64,000 nucleotides of DNA, from contig NZ_KQ759763.1 of NCBI RefSeq assembly GCF_001482195.1, forward strand, positions 1,833,321 to 1,897,320, read 5' to 3'. This document shows positions 55,397-64,000 of this stretch, piece by piece (the stretch's first letter is position 1; the number at the start of each line of letters is the position of its first letter). This DNA comes from Luteimonas abyssi. Lineage in GTDB: Bacteria > Pseudomonadota > Gammaproteobacteria > Xanthomonadales > Xanthomonadaceae. Below the pieces are notes generated by a model. It searched no databases. It was not told where the DNA came from and saw nothing but the letters and a program-made list of their open reading frames with translations. The translations under genes and the position numbers were made by a program.

Positions 55397-56310
55397 CCCG
55401 CGACCCGACCGGCACCGCGGTCGACGCGTCCGTCCGCACCCCCTCTGTCGAGGAAGCGCCGGCACGGCGGCGCCGGCTCGCCGCCTGGATGCTGGCGCTG
55501 CTGTCCGGCATCGGCGGGATGGCCGGCGTCGGCATCGCGTCGGCCCAGGACGCCGACGCGCACGTCGTGTTTCCCGACAGCGTGCAGCAGGGGGCGATGG
55601 TGATCGGCCGGGTGCCCCCCGGCAGCCGGGTCGAGTACGCGGGCCGGACCTTGCGCGTGACCGGCTACGGGAGCGTGGTGCTCGGCATCGGCCGCGACGC
55701 CACCGGTCCGGCCCAGGTCCGCATCGTGCGCCCCGACGGCGGCGAGCAGACCGCATCGATCGCGGTCACCGCGCGCGACTGGCCCCTGCAGCGCGTGGAC
55801 GGCGTTCCGCCCTCCACCGTGGATCCGCCGCCGGCGACCGCCGAGCGCATCCGCCGCGAACAGGCGCTGGTCACTGCGGCGCGGGTGCGCGACGACGCGC
55901 GCGCCGATTTCGCCCAGCATTTCATCCGGCCGGTCGAAGGCCGCATCAGCGGCCGCTTCGGTCGCGCCCGGGTCTACAACGGCACACCAGGCTCGCCCCA
56001 CTCCGGCATGGACATCGCCGCACCGCAAGGCACGCCGATCAAGGCGCCCGCCGCCGGCCTGGTCACCTTCGCCGGCCCGGACCTGTATCTGACCGGCGGT
56101 ACCGTACTGCTCGATCACGGGCACGGGATCAGCTCGAACTTCCTGCACCTGTCGCGTCTGGACGTGCGCGAGGGCGACCGCGTCGAGCAGGGCCAGGTGA
56201 TCGGCGCGGTCGGCGCGACCGGACGGGCGACGGGGCCGCATCTGCATTGGGGGATGAACTGGTTCGACGTCCGCATCGACCCCCAACTCGTACTGGAACG
56301 GGCACGCTGA
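55393..56310 (+). CDS. M23-family peptidase (LytM-type) with membrane anchor or signal peptide
   Basis: A 305-residue protein. Near the N-terminus AAWMLALLSGIGGMAGVGIASAQ is a signal peptide or anchor. A beta-rich region follows (VFPDSVQQGAMVIGRVPPG), then a linker. The LytM domain fills about 190-305: GRISGRFGRARVYNG, SPHSGMDIAAPQGTPI (H and D ligands), LHLSRLDVREGDRVE and the third ligand in GPHLHWGMNW. It would cleave peptidoglycan cross-bridges or activate amidases. The start is a TTG overlapping pyrC by 4 bases. The end is duplicated 142 bases downstream. Confidence 0.88.
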   Translation: MTRDPTGTAVDASVRTPSVEEAPARRRRLAAWMLALLSGIGGMAGVGIASAQDADAHVVFPDSVQQGAMVIGRVPPGSRVEYAGRTLRVTGYGSVVLGIGRDATGPAQVRIVRPDGGEQTASIAVTARDWPLQRVDGVPPSTVDPPPATAERIRREQALVTAARVRDDARADFAQHFIRPVEGRISGRFGRARVYNGTPGSPHSGMDIAAPQGTPIKAPAAGLVTFAGPDLYLTGGTVLLDHGHGISSNFLHLSRLDVREGDRVEQGQVIGAVGATGRATGPHLHWGMNWFDVRIDPQLVLERAR

Positions 56311-56481
56311 GGCGACGACGCAGAAGCGCTTCACCGCATGTTTATGCCGGCCGCGCGCGGCGGCGCGGTGGCAGGCCGGGAACGACCGCGGCGGCCTGAC
56401 GCGGTTCGACGTCCGCATCGACCCCCAACTCGTACTGGAACGGGCGCGCTGAGGCGACGACGAGAAACGCTTCACCGCATG
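56261..56481. repeat. Direct 80-base duplication of the end of the M23 gene
   Basis: The segment 56261-56340 (last 16 codons, stop and 30 downstream bases) is repeated at 56403-56481 with only about three differences (two substitutions and one deleted base). The second copy still encodes the same C-terminus RFDVRIDPQLVLERAR and stop. Sixty-two bases separate the copies. The rest of the 546-base gap before the autotransporter shows no gene I can support. Confidence 0.85.
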
Positions 56482-56856
56482 TCGGGCCCTGCCCAGCCAG
56501 CGTCGGGCGCGAGACCCGGGATTGGAACGACGGCATGCACGCTTCCATCACCCTGCAGCCGTACACAGCGCCCCCGCGTTCCATCGGGGTCGCATGGATG
56601 ATGGTCCGGACGTAACCAAGCGCGCTCACCGCGAAGGCCTCCTCGAGGGGCAGGCACGCAGGTGGGCACACCGCTCACATGGTGCGGACGCTGGCTCATT
56701 CATCGTCCAGACAGTGCTGTCGAAAGGGCGTCCATGCCGCCGTGTCCAGCTAGGGGCCGCCCCAGCCTTCACGACCGCGAAGCGCTGCCCGAGCATGTGA
56801 ACCGCCTGGCGCCGCCGTTGGATCCATGGCGCCCCCTGCCCTCGAATGGAGACGAA

Positions 56857-59800
56857 ATGCCCATGCGCCCCATGCCTCACCGTGCCTGTTCCGCTCACGC
56901 TGTCCGCCGCACGCTCCCCCGCCATGCACTGTCGCGCGCGCTGGTGTTCGCACTCGTGGCCGGTGTGGCGGCGACCGCCTCCGCCCAGAACGCGCACGAT
57001 GGCGCAATCGGCGATCCGGACAGCTGGCGGACGGCGGAGTTCGAGGCGGACTGGGGGCTGGGGGCGATCGGCGCCCATCACGCCTATGCGCGGGGGCTCA
57101 CCGGTGCCGGCGTCGAACTCGGCCTGTTCGATACCGGCGTGGCGATGGGCCATACGGAGTTCGCGGGACGAGGCCACCAGGTGATCCAGCTCGGCGATCC
57201 TGCCTGCGCCACGCCCGGACAGGTCCGCTTCGACGGTTGTTTCTTCTCCAGTGGCGACCAGCCGTCCATCGACATCAACGAGATCAACCCGTTCGGCCTG
57301 GCCTCGTATCTCTACGCCGAGTACCAGAACCACGGCACCCATGTGGCCGGCACCATGGTCGCCGCGCGCGACGGTCAAGGCATGCATGGCGTCGCCTATG
57401 GCAGCCGCCTGCACAGTGCCCGCTTCTTCGCGGATCTCGAGTACCACTGGTTCCAGGATGCGGACGGCATTTGGGAACGCCGCTTCGTCGACGGCGGCTG
57501 GACGCCCGGCGCGGCCGAGGTCGCCGATCTGTACGACCAGCTCGGCGCCGCGGGCGCGCGCGCGCTCAACGTCGAGATCTGGCTGCCGGTCTCCGAAGCC
57601 GGCAACAACCTCGATGCGCTGCGCCAGACCTACGAGTCCGACCGTGCCTACTACGACGCCTACGCCGACGGCGCCATCGCCAACGACGTCCTGACCGTGG
57701 TCGCACTCGGCAACGACAACGGGCGCATCGCCAACATCTACCCGGGCCTGCCCGAGTTCCGGCCCGACGCCGAGTCGCTCTGGCTGAGCGTCGCCAACGT
57801 GCAGGACAACGGCAATGGTGCGTACTCGATCAACAGCAGTTCCAGCATCTGCGCCTACACGCAGAACTGGTGCATCGCCGCGCCCGGCACTCTGATCACG
57901 TCATCGGTGGACGGCGGTGGTGTGAACTTCGGCGTCGAACGTCTGGGCAGCGGCACGCCGGACGACCCTTATCGCTACGAAGTCGGCGACCGTGTCATCG
58001 AGCCCGGTTACGCGGACTTCACCGGCACCTCGATGGCGGCGCCCCATGCCATCGGCGCACTGGCGCTGCTGTTCGAGCGCTTTCCCTACCTCAGCAGCAC
58101 CCAGGTCCGCGACGTGATGCTGACCACCGCCACCGACCTCGGCGAGGAAGGCGTGGACGAGATCTATGGCTGGGGATTGATCAATCTCGAACGGGCCGTG
58201 GACGGGCCGGGCCAGTTGCTCGTGGACACCGATGTCGTGATGGATCGGCCCGGTGGCGGCACGCCGGTCTGGGAAGGGCCCGCCTGGGACGACTGGCGCA
58301 ACGACATCGGCGGCCCTGGCCGCCTGACCAAGGCCGGCGTCGGCTGGCTGCGCCTGTCCGGCGACAACAGCTTCGCCGGCGCCACGGTGGATGCCGGGGT
58401 GCTGGAGCTGGATGGCGACAGCCGGCTGGACGGCGATGTGCGGGTCGCCGGTGGCGCCCTGCTGCTCAACGGATCGCTGACCGGCAGCGATCTGTCCGTG
58501 GCCGGAGGGGTCGCCGTCGTCAACGGGCGCGTGCTCGACGGCGACACGCGCGTCGACGCTGCCGGCACCCTCGGCGGCAGCGGCCGGCTGGGCGACACCT
58601 GGGTCGCCGGCACCATCGCCCCCGGCAACTCCATCGGCACCCTGACCGTGGACGGCGATTACACACAGCTTGCCGGCTCGACCTTCGAGGCCGAACTGCT
58701 GCCGCCGGACACGGCCGACCTGTTGCACGTGACCGGCGCCGCCACGATCGAAGGCGGTACCCTGCGTGCGATTCCCCTGCCCGGCACCTACCTGCTCGGC
58801 CAGAACTACCAGATCATCCGCGCCGATGGCGGGCTCGACGGCACGTTCGACCGCATCGACACCGAGGCGCTCTCGCCGTTCCTGTCGCTGTCGCTCGCGT
58901 ACGCGGCCAATGGGTTGCGCGTGGATGTCGCCCGCGGGGCCGCGCTGGCCTCGGCCGCGGTCACACCCAACCAGTTCGCGGTCGCGGCCGCGGCCGATGC
59001 ACTCGCCTTCGATCAGGGGCTGCCGGTCGCGTTGACGCAGCTGTCTCCGGACCAGGCGGCCGATGCCTTCGACCAGCTCTCCGGCGAAGCCCATGCGAGC
59101 ACGAATACCGTGCTGCTCGACAGCGGCCGCCTGGTCCGCAACGCCGCGCTCGCTCGTGCGGCGTACGGCCAGGACGCGTTCACCGCCCAGCACGATCCGG
59201 CAGCGGCCACCGGCGCATGGGTGGATATCCATCGCAACGGTGGTCGGATCGATGCCGACGGCAACGCGGCGCGCGTGCAGTCCAACAGCAGCGCCATCCT
59301 GGTCGGCGTCGACCATGCCTTCGGCGGTTGGCGCGTCGGCGTGTTCGGCGGGACTGGACGTACCGATTCCGACATCCGCCAGCGCGGCAGCAAGAGCGAG
59401 ACCGACAGCCGTCACGCCGGCCTCTATGCGAGCAACGCCTGGGGCGCATTTGGTCTGCGCGCCGGCTACAGCTACACCTGGCACGAGGTCGACACCGAGC
59501 GCCGCATCGGTTTCGCCGGATTCTCCGACACGGCCCGCGCACGCTACGACGCGGATGCCTGGCAGGCGTTCGTCGAAGCCGGCTGGCGCTTCGAGTCCGG
59601 CGCCTGGGGTATCGAGCCCTATCTGCAGTACGCCCATGTCGAGCTCGATGCCGATGGCTTCGCCGAAGACGGCGGCGCCGCAGCGCTCGCCGTGCGCTCG
59701 TCCGATGCGCGCGTGGACCTGACCACCGCCGGCGTGCGCTTCGATGTCGCGCTGCGCGGCTCGGGCCAAGAGCAGTCGTGGCTGAGCCTGCGCGGCAACC

Positions 59801-60033
59801 TGGGCTATCGCTACGCCGGCGGCGACCAGCGCCATTCGGCGTGGGCGAGCTGGGACGGCGGCGACGCGTTCGTGGTCCGCAGTCCGGCGATCACCGACGA
59901 GGCCGCCCTGGTCGAGCTGGGCTTCGCCGCGCGCACGTCGTCCAACAGCCTGTTCGAGGTCGGCTACTCCGGCGTGCTCTCGGGCGATGCCCGCGATCAC
60001 GGCGCCAATGCCCGGTTCTCGCTGCAGTTCTGA
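56857..60033 (+). CDS. Subtilisin-type (S8) autotransporter serine protease
   Basis: A 1058-residue secreted protease. A long signal peptide (LSRALVFALVAGVAATASA) precedes the S8 domain, with catalytic D92 (ELGLFDTGVAMGH), H162 (NHGTHVAGTM) and S392 (FTGTSMAAPHAIG). A beta-helical passenger region follows, including a PATR-like TIAPGNSIGTLTVDGDYTQ (about 585-605). An autotransporter beta-barrel fills about 786-1058 and ends with Phe (ANARFSLQF). All three catalytic residues are intact, so the enzyme should be active at the cell surface. It likely cleaves host, prey or self proteins, the target being unknown. A GGAGACGAA site precedes the ATG. Confidence 0.95.
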   Translation: MPMRPMPHRACSAHAVRRTLPRHALSRALVFALVAGVAATASAQNAHDGAIGDPDSWRTAEFEADWGLGAIGAHHAYARGLTGAGVELGLFDTGVAMGHTEFAGRGHQVIQLGDPACATPGQVRFDGCFFSSGDQPSIDINEINPFGLASYLYAEYQNHGTHVAGTMVAARDGQGMHGVAYGSRLHSARFFADLEYHWFQDADGIWERRFVDGGWTPGAAEVADLYDQLGAAGARALNVEIWLPVSEAGNNLDALRQTYESDRAYYDAYADGAIANDVLTVVALGNDNGRIANIYPGLPEFRPDAESLWLSVANVQDNGNGAYSINSSSSICAYTQNWCIAAPGTLITSSVDGGGVNFGVERLGSGTPDDPYRYEVGDRVIEPGYADFTGTSMAAPHAIGALALLFERFPYLSSTQVRDVMLTTATDLGEEGVDEIYGWGLINLERAVDGPGQLLVDTDVVMDRPGGGTPVWEGPAWDDWRNDIGGPGRLTKAGVGWLRLSGDNSFAGATVDAGVLELDGDSRLDGDVRVAGGALLLNGSLTGSDLSVAGGVAVVNGRVLDGDTRVDAAGTLGGSGRLGDTWVAGTIAPGNSIGTLTVDGDYTQLAGSTFEAELLPPDTADLLHVTGAATIEGGTLRAIPLPGTYLLGQNYQIIRADGGLDGTFDRIDTEALSPFLSLSLAYAANGLRVDVARGAALASAAVTPNQFAVAAAADALAFDQGLPVALTQLSPDQAADAFDQLSGEAHASTNTVLLDSGRLVRNAALARAAYGQDAFTAQHDPAAATGAWVDIHRNGGRIDADGNAARVQSNSSAILVGVDHAFGGWRVGVFGGTGRTDSDIRQRGSKSETDSRHAGLYASNAWGAFGLRAGYSYTWHEVDTERRIGFAGFSDTARARYDADAWQAFVEAGWRFESGAWGIEPYLQYAHVELDADGFAEDGGAAALAVRSSDARVDLTTAGVRFDVALRGSGQEQSWLSLRGNLGYRYAGGDQRHSAWASWDGGDAFVVRSPAITDEAALVELGFAARTSSNSLFEVGYSGVLSGDARDHGANARFSLQF

Positions 60034-60201
60034 CGATGCGCGGTTCGTGATGCCCCGACGGGGCCCCGACGGGGCGCGGTATCCGCCGCGCTCCGTCGGG
60101 GGCGGCCTGTCCGAGGCGGCCTGGCCATGGCGTTCACGCCCGGCCATGCGAAGACGGCCAGACTCGGATCCGACCCCGTCCTTCTCTCCAGGATCTCCCA
60201 C

Positions 60202-60660
60202 ATGCCAGGCAGACCTCCCCGGCTCCACGCGCTGGGATTACTGGCGACGGGCCTGACCCCGCTCGCATGTACGCAGGTGCCGCGCGACGCCATGCAGGCC
60301 CCGCCGGAACGCCCGACCACGTCGGCGGCGGCGACAGCGGCGTCCAGCCCCACGGCAGCGTCTGCCCCCACGACGCCATCGTCCCTTCCGCCCCGGCGGG
60401 TGATGCCGGGCACTCCCGTCCCCGGCACGCAGGTCCGGGTTCCGCGGCATGGGCAGGCCGGCGAGCCCCTGCGGATCCACGCCCCACCCGGCACCCGTGT
60501 CAGCGTGCGGGGGCCCGGTGGTCAGGCACCAGGCGAGAGCGAGACCGTCCCCGCCTCCGGCATGCTGGACCTTGCGACCCCGGCACAGCGGGGGCGTCTG
60601 CATCTGCTCGTCGAGCGGCCGGGCGCCACCGCCCTGCCCTTCGTCGTGGAACTCGACTGA
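60202..60660 (+). CDS. Putative lipoprotein with a Pro/Ala/Thr-rich linker
   Basis: A 152-residue protein. The lipobox LTPLAC (Cys at about residue 22) follows HALGLLATG, so it should be lipidated. Residues 25-60 are low-complexity (PTTSAAATAASSPTAASAPT), followed by a small beta-rich domain (GTQVRVPRHGQAGEPLRIHA; LHLLVERPGATALPFVVELD). No family recognised. It follows the autotransporter by 168 bases in the same direction, with AGGA upstream of the ATG, and is convergent with folE2. Confidence 0.65.
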   Translation: MPGRPPRLHALGLLATGLTPLACTQVPRDAMQAPPERPTTSAAATAASSPTAASAPTTPSSLPPRRVMPGTPVPGTQVRVPRHGQAGEPLRIHAPPGTRVSVRGPGGQAPGESETVPASGMLDLATPAQRGRLHLLVERPGATALPFVVELD

Positions 60661-60717
60661 GCGGCGGTTGCCCGCTCCGGTCTCCCCGGCACGGGCCGAT
60701 CGCCGAAGTCGGAGCCG

Positions 60718-61629
60718 TCAGCCGCTGACCCGCGCCACTGCGTCGTGCGCATGCAGGCTCTCGAAGTGCGCCACGCGTGCGTCGTAGCGTTGCACGCGCG
60801 TATCGGCCGCGAGCACAGCCGCCACGCGACGCGCCGCGTCTTCGCAGAACATCAGATTCTCGGCGTTGAGGCGAGCGAAGGCCTGCTCGTCCTCGCGCTT
60901 GACCGCCGTCTGCACCGGTGTGGCGAGTGCCGTTTCCAATGCGTCGACCAGCGCTTCCAGCGGCACGTCGTCGATGTCCGGCTGCAGCGACACGCGGACC
61001 TCGGCGCGGCTGCGCTGGGCGTGCGGCGTGGCGGCCAGGCCGCGCGGCGAGTCCAGCCACGCTTCTACGGACTGGGTGGACTCGGGTGCCTGCAGCGCGA
61101 AGTCCTGCGCGAACCGCTGCGCATTGAGCTGGCGCGACAAGGCCGCCGAGGCCGGACAGGTACTCGAATACTCGACCGAGAACGCCAGCGCGACATCGAA
61201 GCGGCCATCGGTCAGCGTCGCCTCGAGCGACACCGGGTAGCGTTTCCAGCCGGCGTTGTCGCTGGCCAGCGCCCGGCGGCGAAGCAGATGCTCGTAACGC
61301 AGCACCAACCGTGCGGCGCCCGACAGGCCGCGCTGCGATTCGACCAGGTCCTGCAGGATGCGCCGCAGCCCCGGGAGCGTCAGCGGCTCGGACTCGAAAG
61401 CGTCCTGCAGACGCAGGTACAGGCGGGACATGTGGATCCCGCGCGAATCGGGGTCGCGCAGATCGACCGCGACATCGGCCTCGGCCGGCACCTGCAGCCC
61501 TCGGCCTGAAGCGTCCGGCAGGCGCAGCGGCAAGGCGATCCGGTCCATGCCCACCCAGTCGAGCACACGGGCAGCGTCGGCGGCATCGCCGGCGACATCC
61601 GGCAGGATCTGGGAAGCGCGCTGGGTCAC
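60718..61629 (-). CDS. folE2: GTP cyclohydrolase I type 2 (GCYH-IB)
   Basis: A 303-residue enzyme making dihydroneopterin triphosphate for folate from GTP. The FolE2 landmarks are HMSRLYLRLQDAFESEPLTL, the Cys-containing FSVEYSSTCPASAALSRQLN (Cys about 155), HAQRSRAEVRVSLQPD and FCEDAARRVAAVLA. FolE2 can use metals other than Zn and is often induced by Zur when zinc is scarce. I saw no clear Zur box upstream, only a TACACT -10-like box. No folE paralogue is in the window, so whether it is the sole enzyme is unknown. Confidence 0.93.
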   Translation of the reverse strand: MTQRASQILPDVAGDAADAARVLDWVGMDRIALPLRLPDASGRGLQVPAEADVAVDLRDPDSRGIHMSRLYLRLQDAFESEPLTLPGLRRILQDLVESQRGLSGAARLVLRYEHLLRRRALASDNAGWKRYPVSLEATLTDGRFDVALAFSVEYSSTCPASAALSRQLNAQRFAQDFALQAPESTQSVEAWLDSPRGLAATPHAQRSRAEVRVSLQPDIDDVPLEALVDALETALATPVQTAVKREDEQAFARLNAENLMFCEDAARRVAAVLAADTRVQRYDARVAHFESLHAHDAVARVSG

Positions 61630-61774
61630 GGTCGTTCCGATTTCGCGAGGGGTCGCTAGTGTAACGGCCGCGGTCTGGACACTCCTGCAACGTTACGTTT
61701 CCGCCAATGCCCTCGTCGATCGCCGCGATCGACACCATCGAAAGCAGCCGCAGGCTGCGGGGCCGGAGGCGCGA

Positions 61775-62464
61775 TCAACCGCGCGCCGCACGCCAGGCCA
61801 GCGGCAGCAGCCGCCAGGCCGGCAATGGCACCGGCTGTCGTCCCGCAGCGACCGCCTGCAGCCGATGGCGCAACAGGCCCGCCTGGATACGGCGCAACCG
61901 CGTGCCCGCACCGTGTGCCGGGCGCCACGTCCCCAGCACGCCCTCTGCATCCTCGCGCCCGCCCCGGCGCAGCGCCCGTTCGGCCAGCAGGACGCCCACG
62001 AGCAGATCGACCGCCTGTTGCGGCGCGGGGGCGGCGGCGTGACGGTCGTCGGGTGCGGCCGCGACCGCTTCGGCCTGTGCCAGCGCTGCCGCCAGCGGCG
62101 CGAGGCTGGCGGCCGCGACGGCGCGGTCCTGATCGCGCGTGGCCGGCAGGCCGTTGAGCGCCTGCGCGACCGCGCTCCAGTCCACCGGACGGTCCCGCAG
62201 ATGCCGGGCCAGGGGATGCCGACGCGCGCCGCGTTGCCAGCCCTGCAGTTCATCCTGCCACCACGCCAGCTTGGCCAGGCCCGGTGCCGCCTCTTCACCG
62301 GCCCATGCGGCGTCGGCGAACTCCTGCAGCAAGGCCAGCCAGGCCTCGCCGAACGCCCGCTGCGCGGCGGGGACGAACGCGATCGCCACGCCCCATTCCG
62401 GCCAGCGGCTGCGGAACTTGTCGATGAAGGCCTCGGGGGCCTCGCGGTTGTCGGGTGTGTCCAT
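61775..62464 (-). CDS. Degenerate squalene/phytoene synthase-like protein
   Basis: A 229-residue all-helical protein of the trans-isoprenyl diphosphate synthase family. FGEAWLALLQEFADAAWAGE and AAPGLAKLAWWQDELQGWQR match the helix that normally holds the first DxxxD metal motif, but no DxxxD is visible. The rest is Ala/Arg-rich helix. It is therefore unlikely to make squalene. Related genes lie next to gph/ubiG in xanthomonads (recalled knowledge). It might have a structural or regulatory role. The ATG at 62464 was chosen since the fold begins directly after. Confidence 0.6.
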   Translation of the reverse strand: MDTPDNREAPEAFIDKFRSRWPEWGVAIAFVPAAQRAFGEAWLALLQEFADAAWAGEEAAPGLAKLAWWQDELQGWQRGARRHPLARHLRDRPVDWSAVAQALNGLPATRDQDRAVAAASLAPLAAALAQAEAVAAAPDDRHAAAPAPQQAVDLLVGVLLAERALRRGGREDAEGVLGTWRPAHGAGTRLRRIQAGLLRHRLQAVAAGRQPVPLPAWRLLPLAWRAARG

Positions 62465-62634
62465 GGTCGTGCGGGCAGAGTTCAAGTGATCGGGCGGCGA
62501 AGCATGTGGACACGGCACTAGTCTCGGGCGGTCGCGCCGCGGCCATCGGCTCCGGGCATCCGGCGCGAACGCGAGACCGTGGATCGAACGCCCGGTCGCA
62601 GCGTGGGCGATGCGGCCGCGTTACCGAGCCGCCG

Positions 62635-63318
62635 TCAGCGACGCGGCGTGACCGGCCAGCGTGCGGGATCCAGCAACGCGCCGGGTCGGTCGATGAGCGC
62701 ATCGCCGCCCCAGTCCTGCGGCAGGTCGTCGCCGAGACGATAGCCCCACAGCGCGACCACCGACGGCATGCCGGCCGCGCGCGCGGCCTGGATGTCGCGC
62801 TCGTCGTCGCCGACGTAGACGCAATCCGCCGGCTCGACACCCAGCGTCTGCGCCGCATGCAGCAGCGGCAACGGATGCGGCTTGCGCTCGGCCAGCGAGT
62901 CGCCGCCCACCAGGACCTTGCAGCGGAACTGCCACTCCAGCGCGCGCAGCACCTCGCTGGCCAGATACTCGGGTTTGTTGGTGACCACGCCCCAGGTGAC
63001 GCCGTCCGCCTCCAGCGCGTCCAGCAGCGTCGCCACATCCTCGAACAGGCCGCCATGACGCCCCAGCTCCTCGCGATAGATCTCGAGAAACTCCGGAATC
63101 ATGTCCTGCATCGCCGCCTGGTCCGCGTCGGGGAACGCCGCGGCCGACATCGCGCGCGCGCCCTTGGACACGTGCGGGCGCAGCTCGGCCAGATCCATCG
63201 GCGAGCGTCCGCGCTGCACGCGCATGCGGTTCACCGTGGCCAGCATGTCAGGCGCGCTGTCGAGCAGGGTGCCGTCGAGGTCGAACAGCACGGTGCGCGG
63301 GAAACCGCCGGCGCTCAC
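62635..63318 (-). CDS. gph: Phosphoglycolate phosphatase, HAD family
   Basis: A 227-residue HAD-type phosphatase. [19 protein letters not shown] holds the nucleophile and acid Asp, [14 protein letters not shown] is the second HAD motif, and [20 protein letters not shown] is the metal motif. The cap helix ([14 protein letters not shown]) fits Gph, which clears 2-phosphoglycolate from DNA repair. The start is a GTG overlapping the ubiG stop by 4 bases (GTGA). It sits between ubiG and the squalene-synthase-like gene. Confidence 0.92.
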   Translation of the reverse strand: MSAGGFPRTVLFDLDGTLLDSAPDMLATVNRMRVQRGRSPMDLAELRPHVSKGARAMSAAAFPDADQAAMQDMIPEFLEIYREELGRHGGLFEDVATLLDALEADGVTWGVVTNKPEYLASEVLRALEWQFRCKVLVGGDSLAERKPHPLPLLHAAQTLGVEPADCVYVGDDERDIQAARAAGMPSVVALWGYRLGDDLPQDWGGDALIDRPGALLDPARWPVTPRR

Positions 63319-64000
63319 GACGAGGTCTCCGTGACAGGCTTGCGCGCGCAGGCCACGTAGTTGACGTCGGTGCGGCGACCCAGCCGCGCACGATTGCGCC
63401 AGGGCTCGTAGACCAGCCCGCTGACATCCTCCAGCGCCAGACCGCTGCCGCGCAGCCACGCGGCGAGTTCCGACGGGCGGATGAAATCCTCGTAGCGGTG
63501 AGTGCCGCGAGGCAACAGTCGCGCCACGTACTCGGCACCGACGATCGCCAGTGCGAACGCCGCCGGGGTACGGTTGAGCGTGGACACGAACAGCCGTCCG
63601 CCCGGCTTGAGCAGGCGCGCGCAGGCGTCGAGGATCGCGCCCGGATCGGGCACGTGCTCGAGCATTTCCATGCAGGTGACGGCGTCGTACCGCCCTGCCT
63701 CGTCCTCGGCCAGAGCCTCCACCGACTGCACCCTGTAATCCACCGCCACGCCACTCTCACGGCCGTGCAACGCCGCCACCCGGATCAGGTCCTCGGCGAG
63801 GTCGATCGCGGTCACCTGCGCGCCTGCACCGGCCAGCGCCTCGCTGAGCAGACCGCCGCCGCAGCCGACATCGAGCACGCGCGCGCCGTCGAGGGTGACG
63901 CGCTCGGCCACATAGCCCAGACGAACCGGGTTCAACGCGTGCAGCGGCTTCTGCGGACCGTCGGGATCCCACCAGCGATTGGCGAGCGCGGCGAACTTGT
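63315..64000 (-). CDS. ubiG: Ubiquinone O-methyltransferase UbiG (start lies beyond the window)
   Basis: The window ends inside this minus-strand gene; about 228 C-terminal codons are seen. [20 protein letters not shown] precedes [12 protein letters not shown], the SAM site is [33 protein letters not shown] follows, and [15 protein letters not shown] is the acidic motif IV region. [20 protein letters not shown] is near the end. UbiG performs both O-methylations in ubiquinone synthesis. Only a few residues at the N-terminus are missing, by comparison with the family. Confidence 0.93.
   Translation of the reverse strand, partial: KFAALANRWWDPDGPQKPLHALNPVRLGYVAERVTLDGARVLDVGCGGGLLSEALAGAGAQVTAIDLAEDLIRVAALHGRESGVAVDYRVQSVEALAEDEAGRYDAVTCMEMLEHVPDPGAILDACARLLKPGGRLFVSTLNRTPAAFALAIVGAEYVARLLPRGTHRYEDFIRPSELAAWLRGSGLALEDVSGLVYEPWRNRARLGRRTDVNYVACARKPVTETSS

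Noticed and set aside
56338-56601. An 87-residue open frame in the gap before the autotransporter
   Set aside because: It runs through the duplicated M23 segment in a different frame, lacks a ribosome-binding site and has no domain.
56710-56721. Short palindrome GACAGTGCTGTC upstream of the autotransporter
   Set aside because: Only five base pairs per arm; such palindromes are expected by chance in this sequence.
60055-60110. Repeated CCCCGACGGGG segments after the autotransporter
   Set aside because: They can form hairpins, but there is no T-run and no clear stem-loop choice, so I did not call a terminator.

Overview
The window is a high-GC (about two thirds G+C by eye), gene-dense chromosomal segment of a gammaproteobacterium of the Xanthomonadaceae/Lysobacteraceae (Xanthomonas-Lysobacter-Luteimonas relatives). 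The best evidence is the arginine cluster: an N-acetylornithine carbamoyltransferase (not ornithine carbamoyltransferase), a fused acetylglutamate kinase/N-acetylglutamate synthase and an N-acetylcitrulline deacetylase, arranged argF'-argG-argE'-argB/A-argC-argH-proB. This acetylated-citrulline route is typical of that family. A UbiM-type hydroxylase, a PilH-like receiver and a DksA with a histone-like tail agree. The genus cannot be fixed from the sequence alone. No CRISPR array, insertion sequence, prophage or rRNA was seen; there is one tRNA (Pro-CGG).

Layout. 1-2900: end of a membrane protein, a VOC protein, the ribosomal oxygenase RoxA and a GNAT protein. 3000-8900: sucA-sucB-lpd, with a REP-like hairpin element between sucB and lpd. 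8970-17600: LOG-family hydrolase, AcuI-like reductase, PilH-like regulator, CbpA, Hsp20, peroxiredoxin, a small Gln-rich protein, a spermidine-synthase-like protein, UbiM, a DUF4105 protein and an S4 RNA-binding protein. 17650-20965: a translationally coupled three-gene operon of unknown role (N-formylglutamate amidohydrolase family, DUF1704/QEGLA metallopeptidase-like, ATP-grasp ligase). 21098-31219, all on the minus strand: yjdM, then the complete histidine pathway hisG-D-C-B-H-A-F-IE led by a TrpR-like repressor gene with its own promoter and palindromic operator, plus a small membrane protein and hisS. 31314-31478: tRNA-Pro with promoter and terminator. 31580-38285: two small proteins and the pgaABCD exopolysaccharide operon, in which pgaB carries a frameshift. 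38295-47608, minus strand: proB, a YciI protein and the arginine genes, preceded by what looks like an Arg-rich leader peptide and attenuator. 47669-56310: UmoD-like secreted protein, cysS, sufE, an MFS transporter, a glycosyltransferase, dksA, and yidD-pyrC-M23 peptidase. 56857-64000: a subtilisin-type autotransporter, a lipoprotein, folE2, a degenerate squalene/phytoene synthase, gph and the truncated start of ubiG.

Most of the window is core metabolism: TCA cycle, His, Arg, Pro, pyrimidine, folate and ubiquinone synthesis. Many genes overlap by 1-4 bases (ATGA, GTGA, TTGA), so translational coupling is common. The points most worth follow-up are the DUF1704/ATP-grasp operon (a possible bacterial ligase/carboxypeptidase tagging pair), the putative arginine attenuator, a 45-residue insertion in the dehydratase domain of HisB, the HisR-like operator, the pgaB frameshift and an internally deleted acetyltransferase between argB/A and argC.
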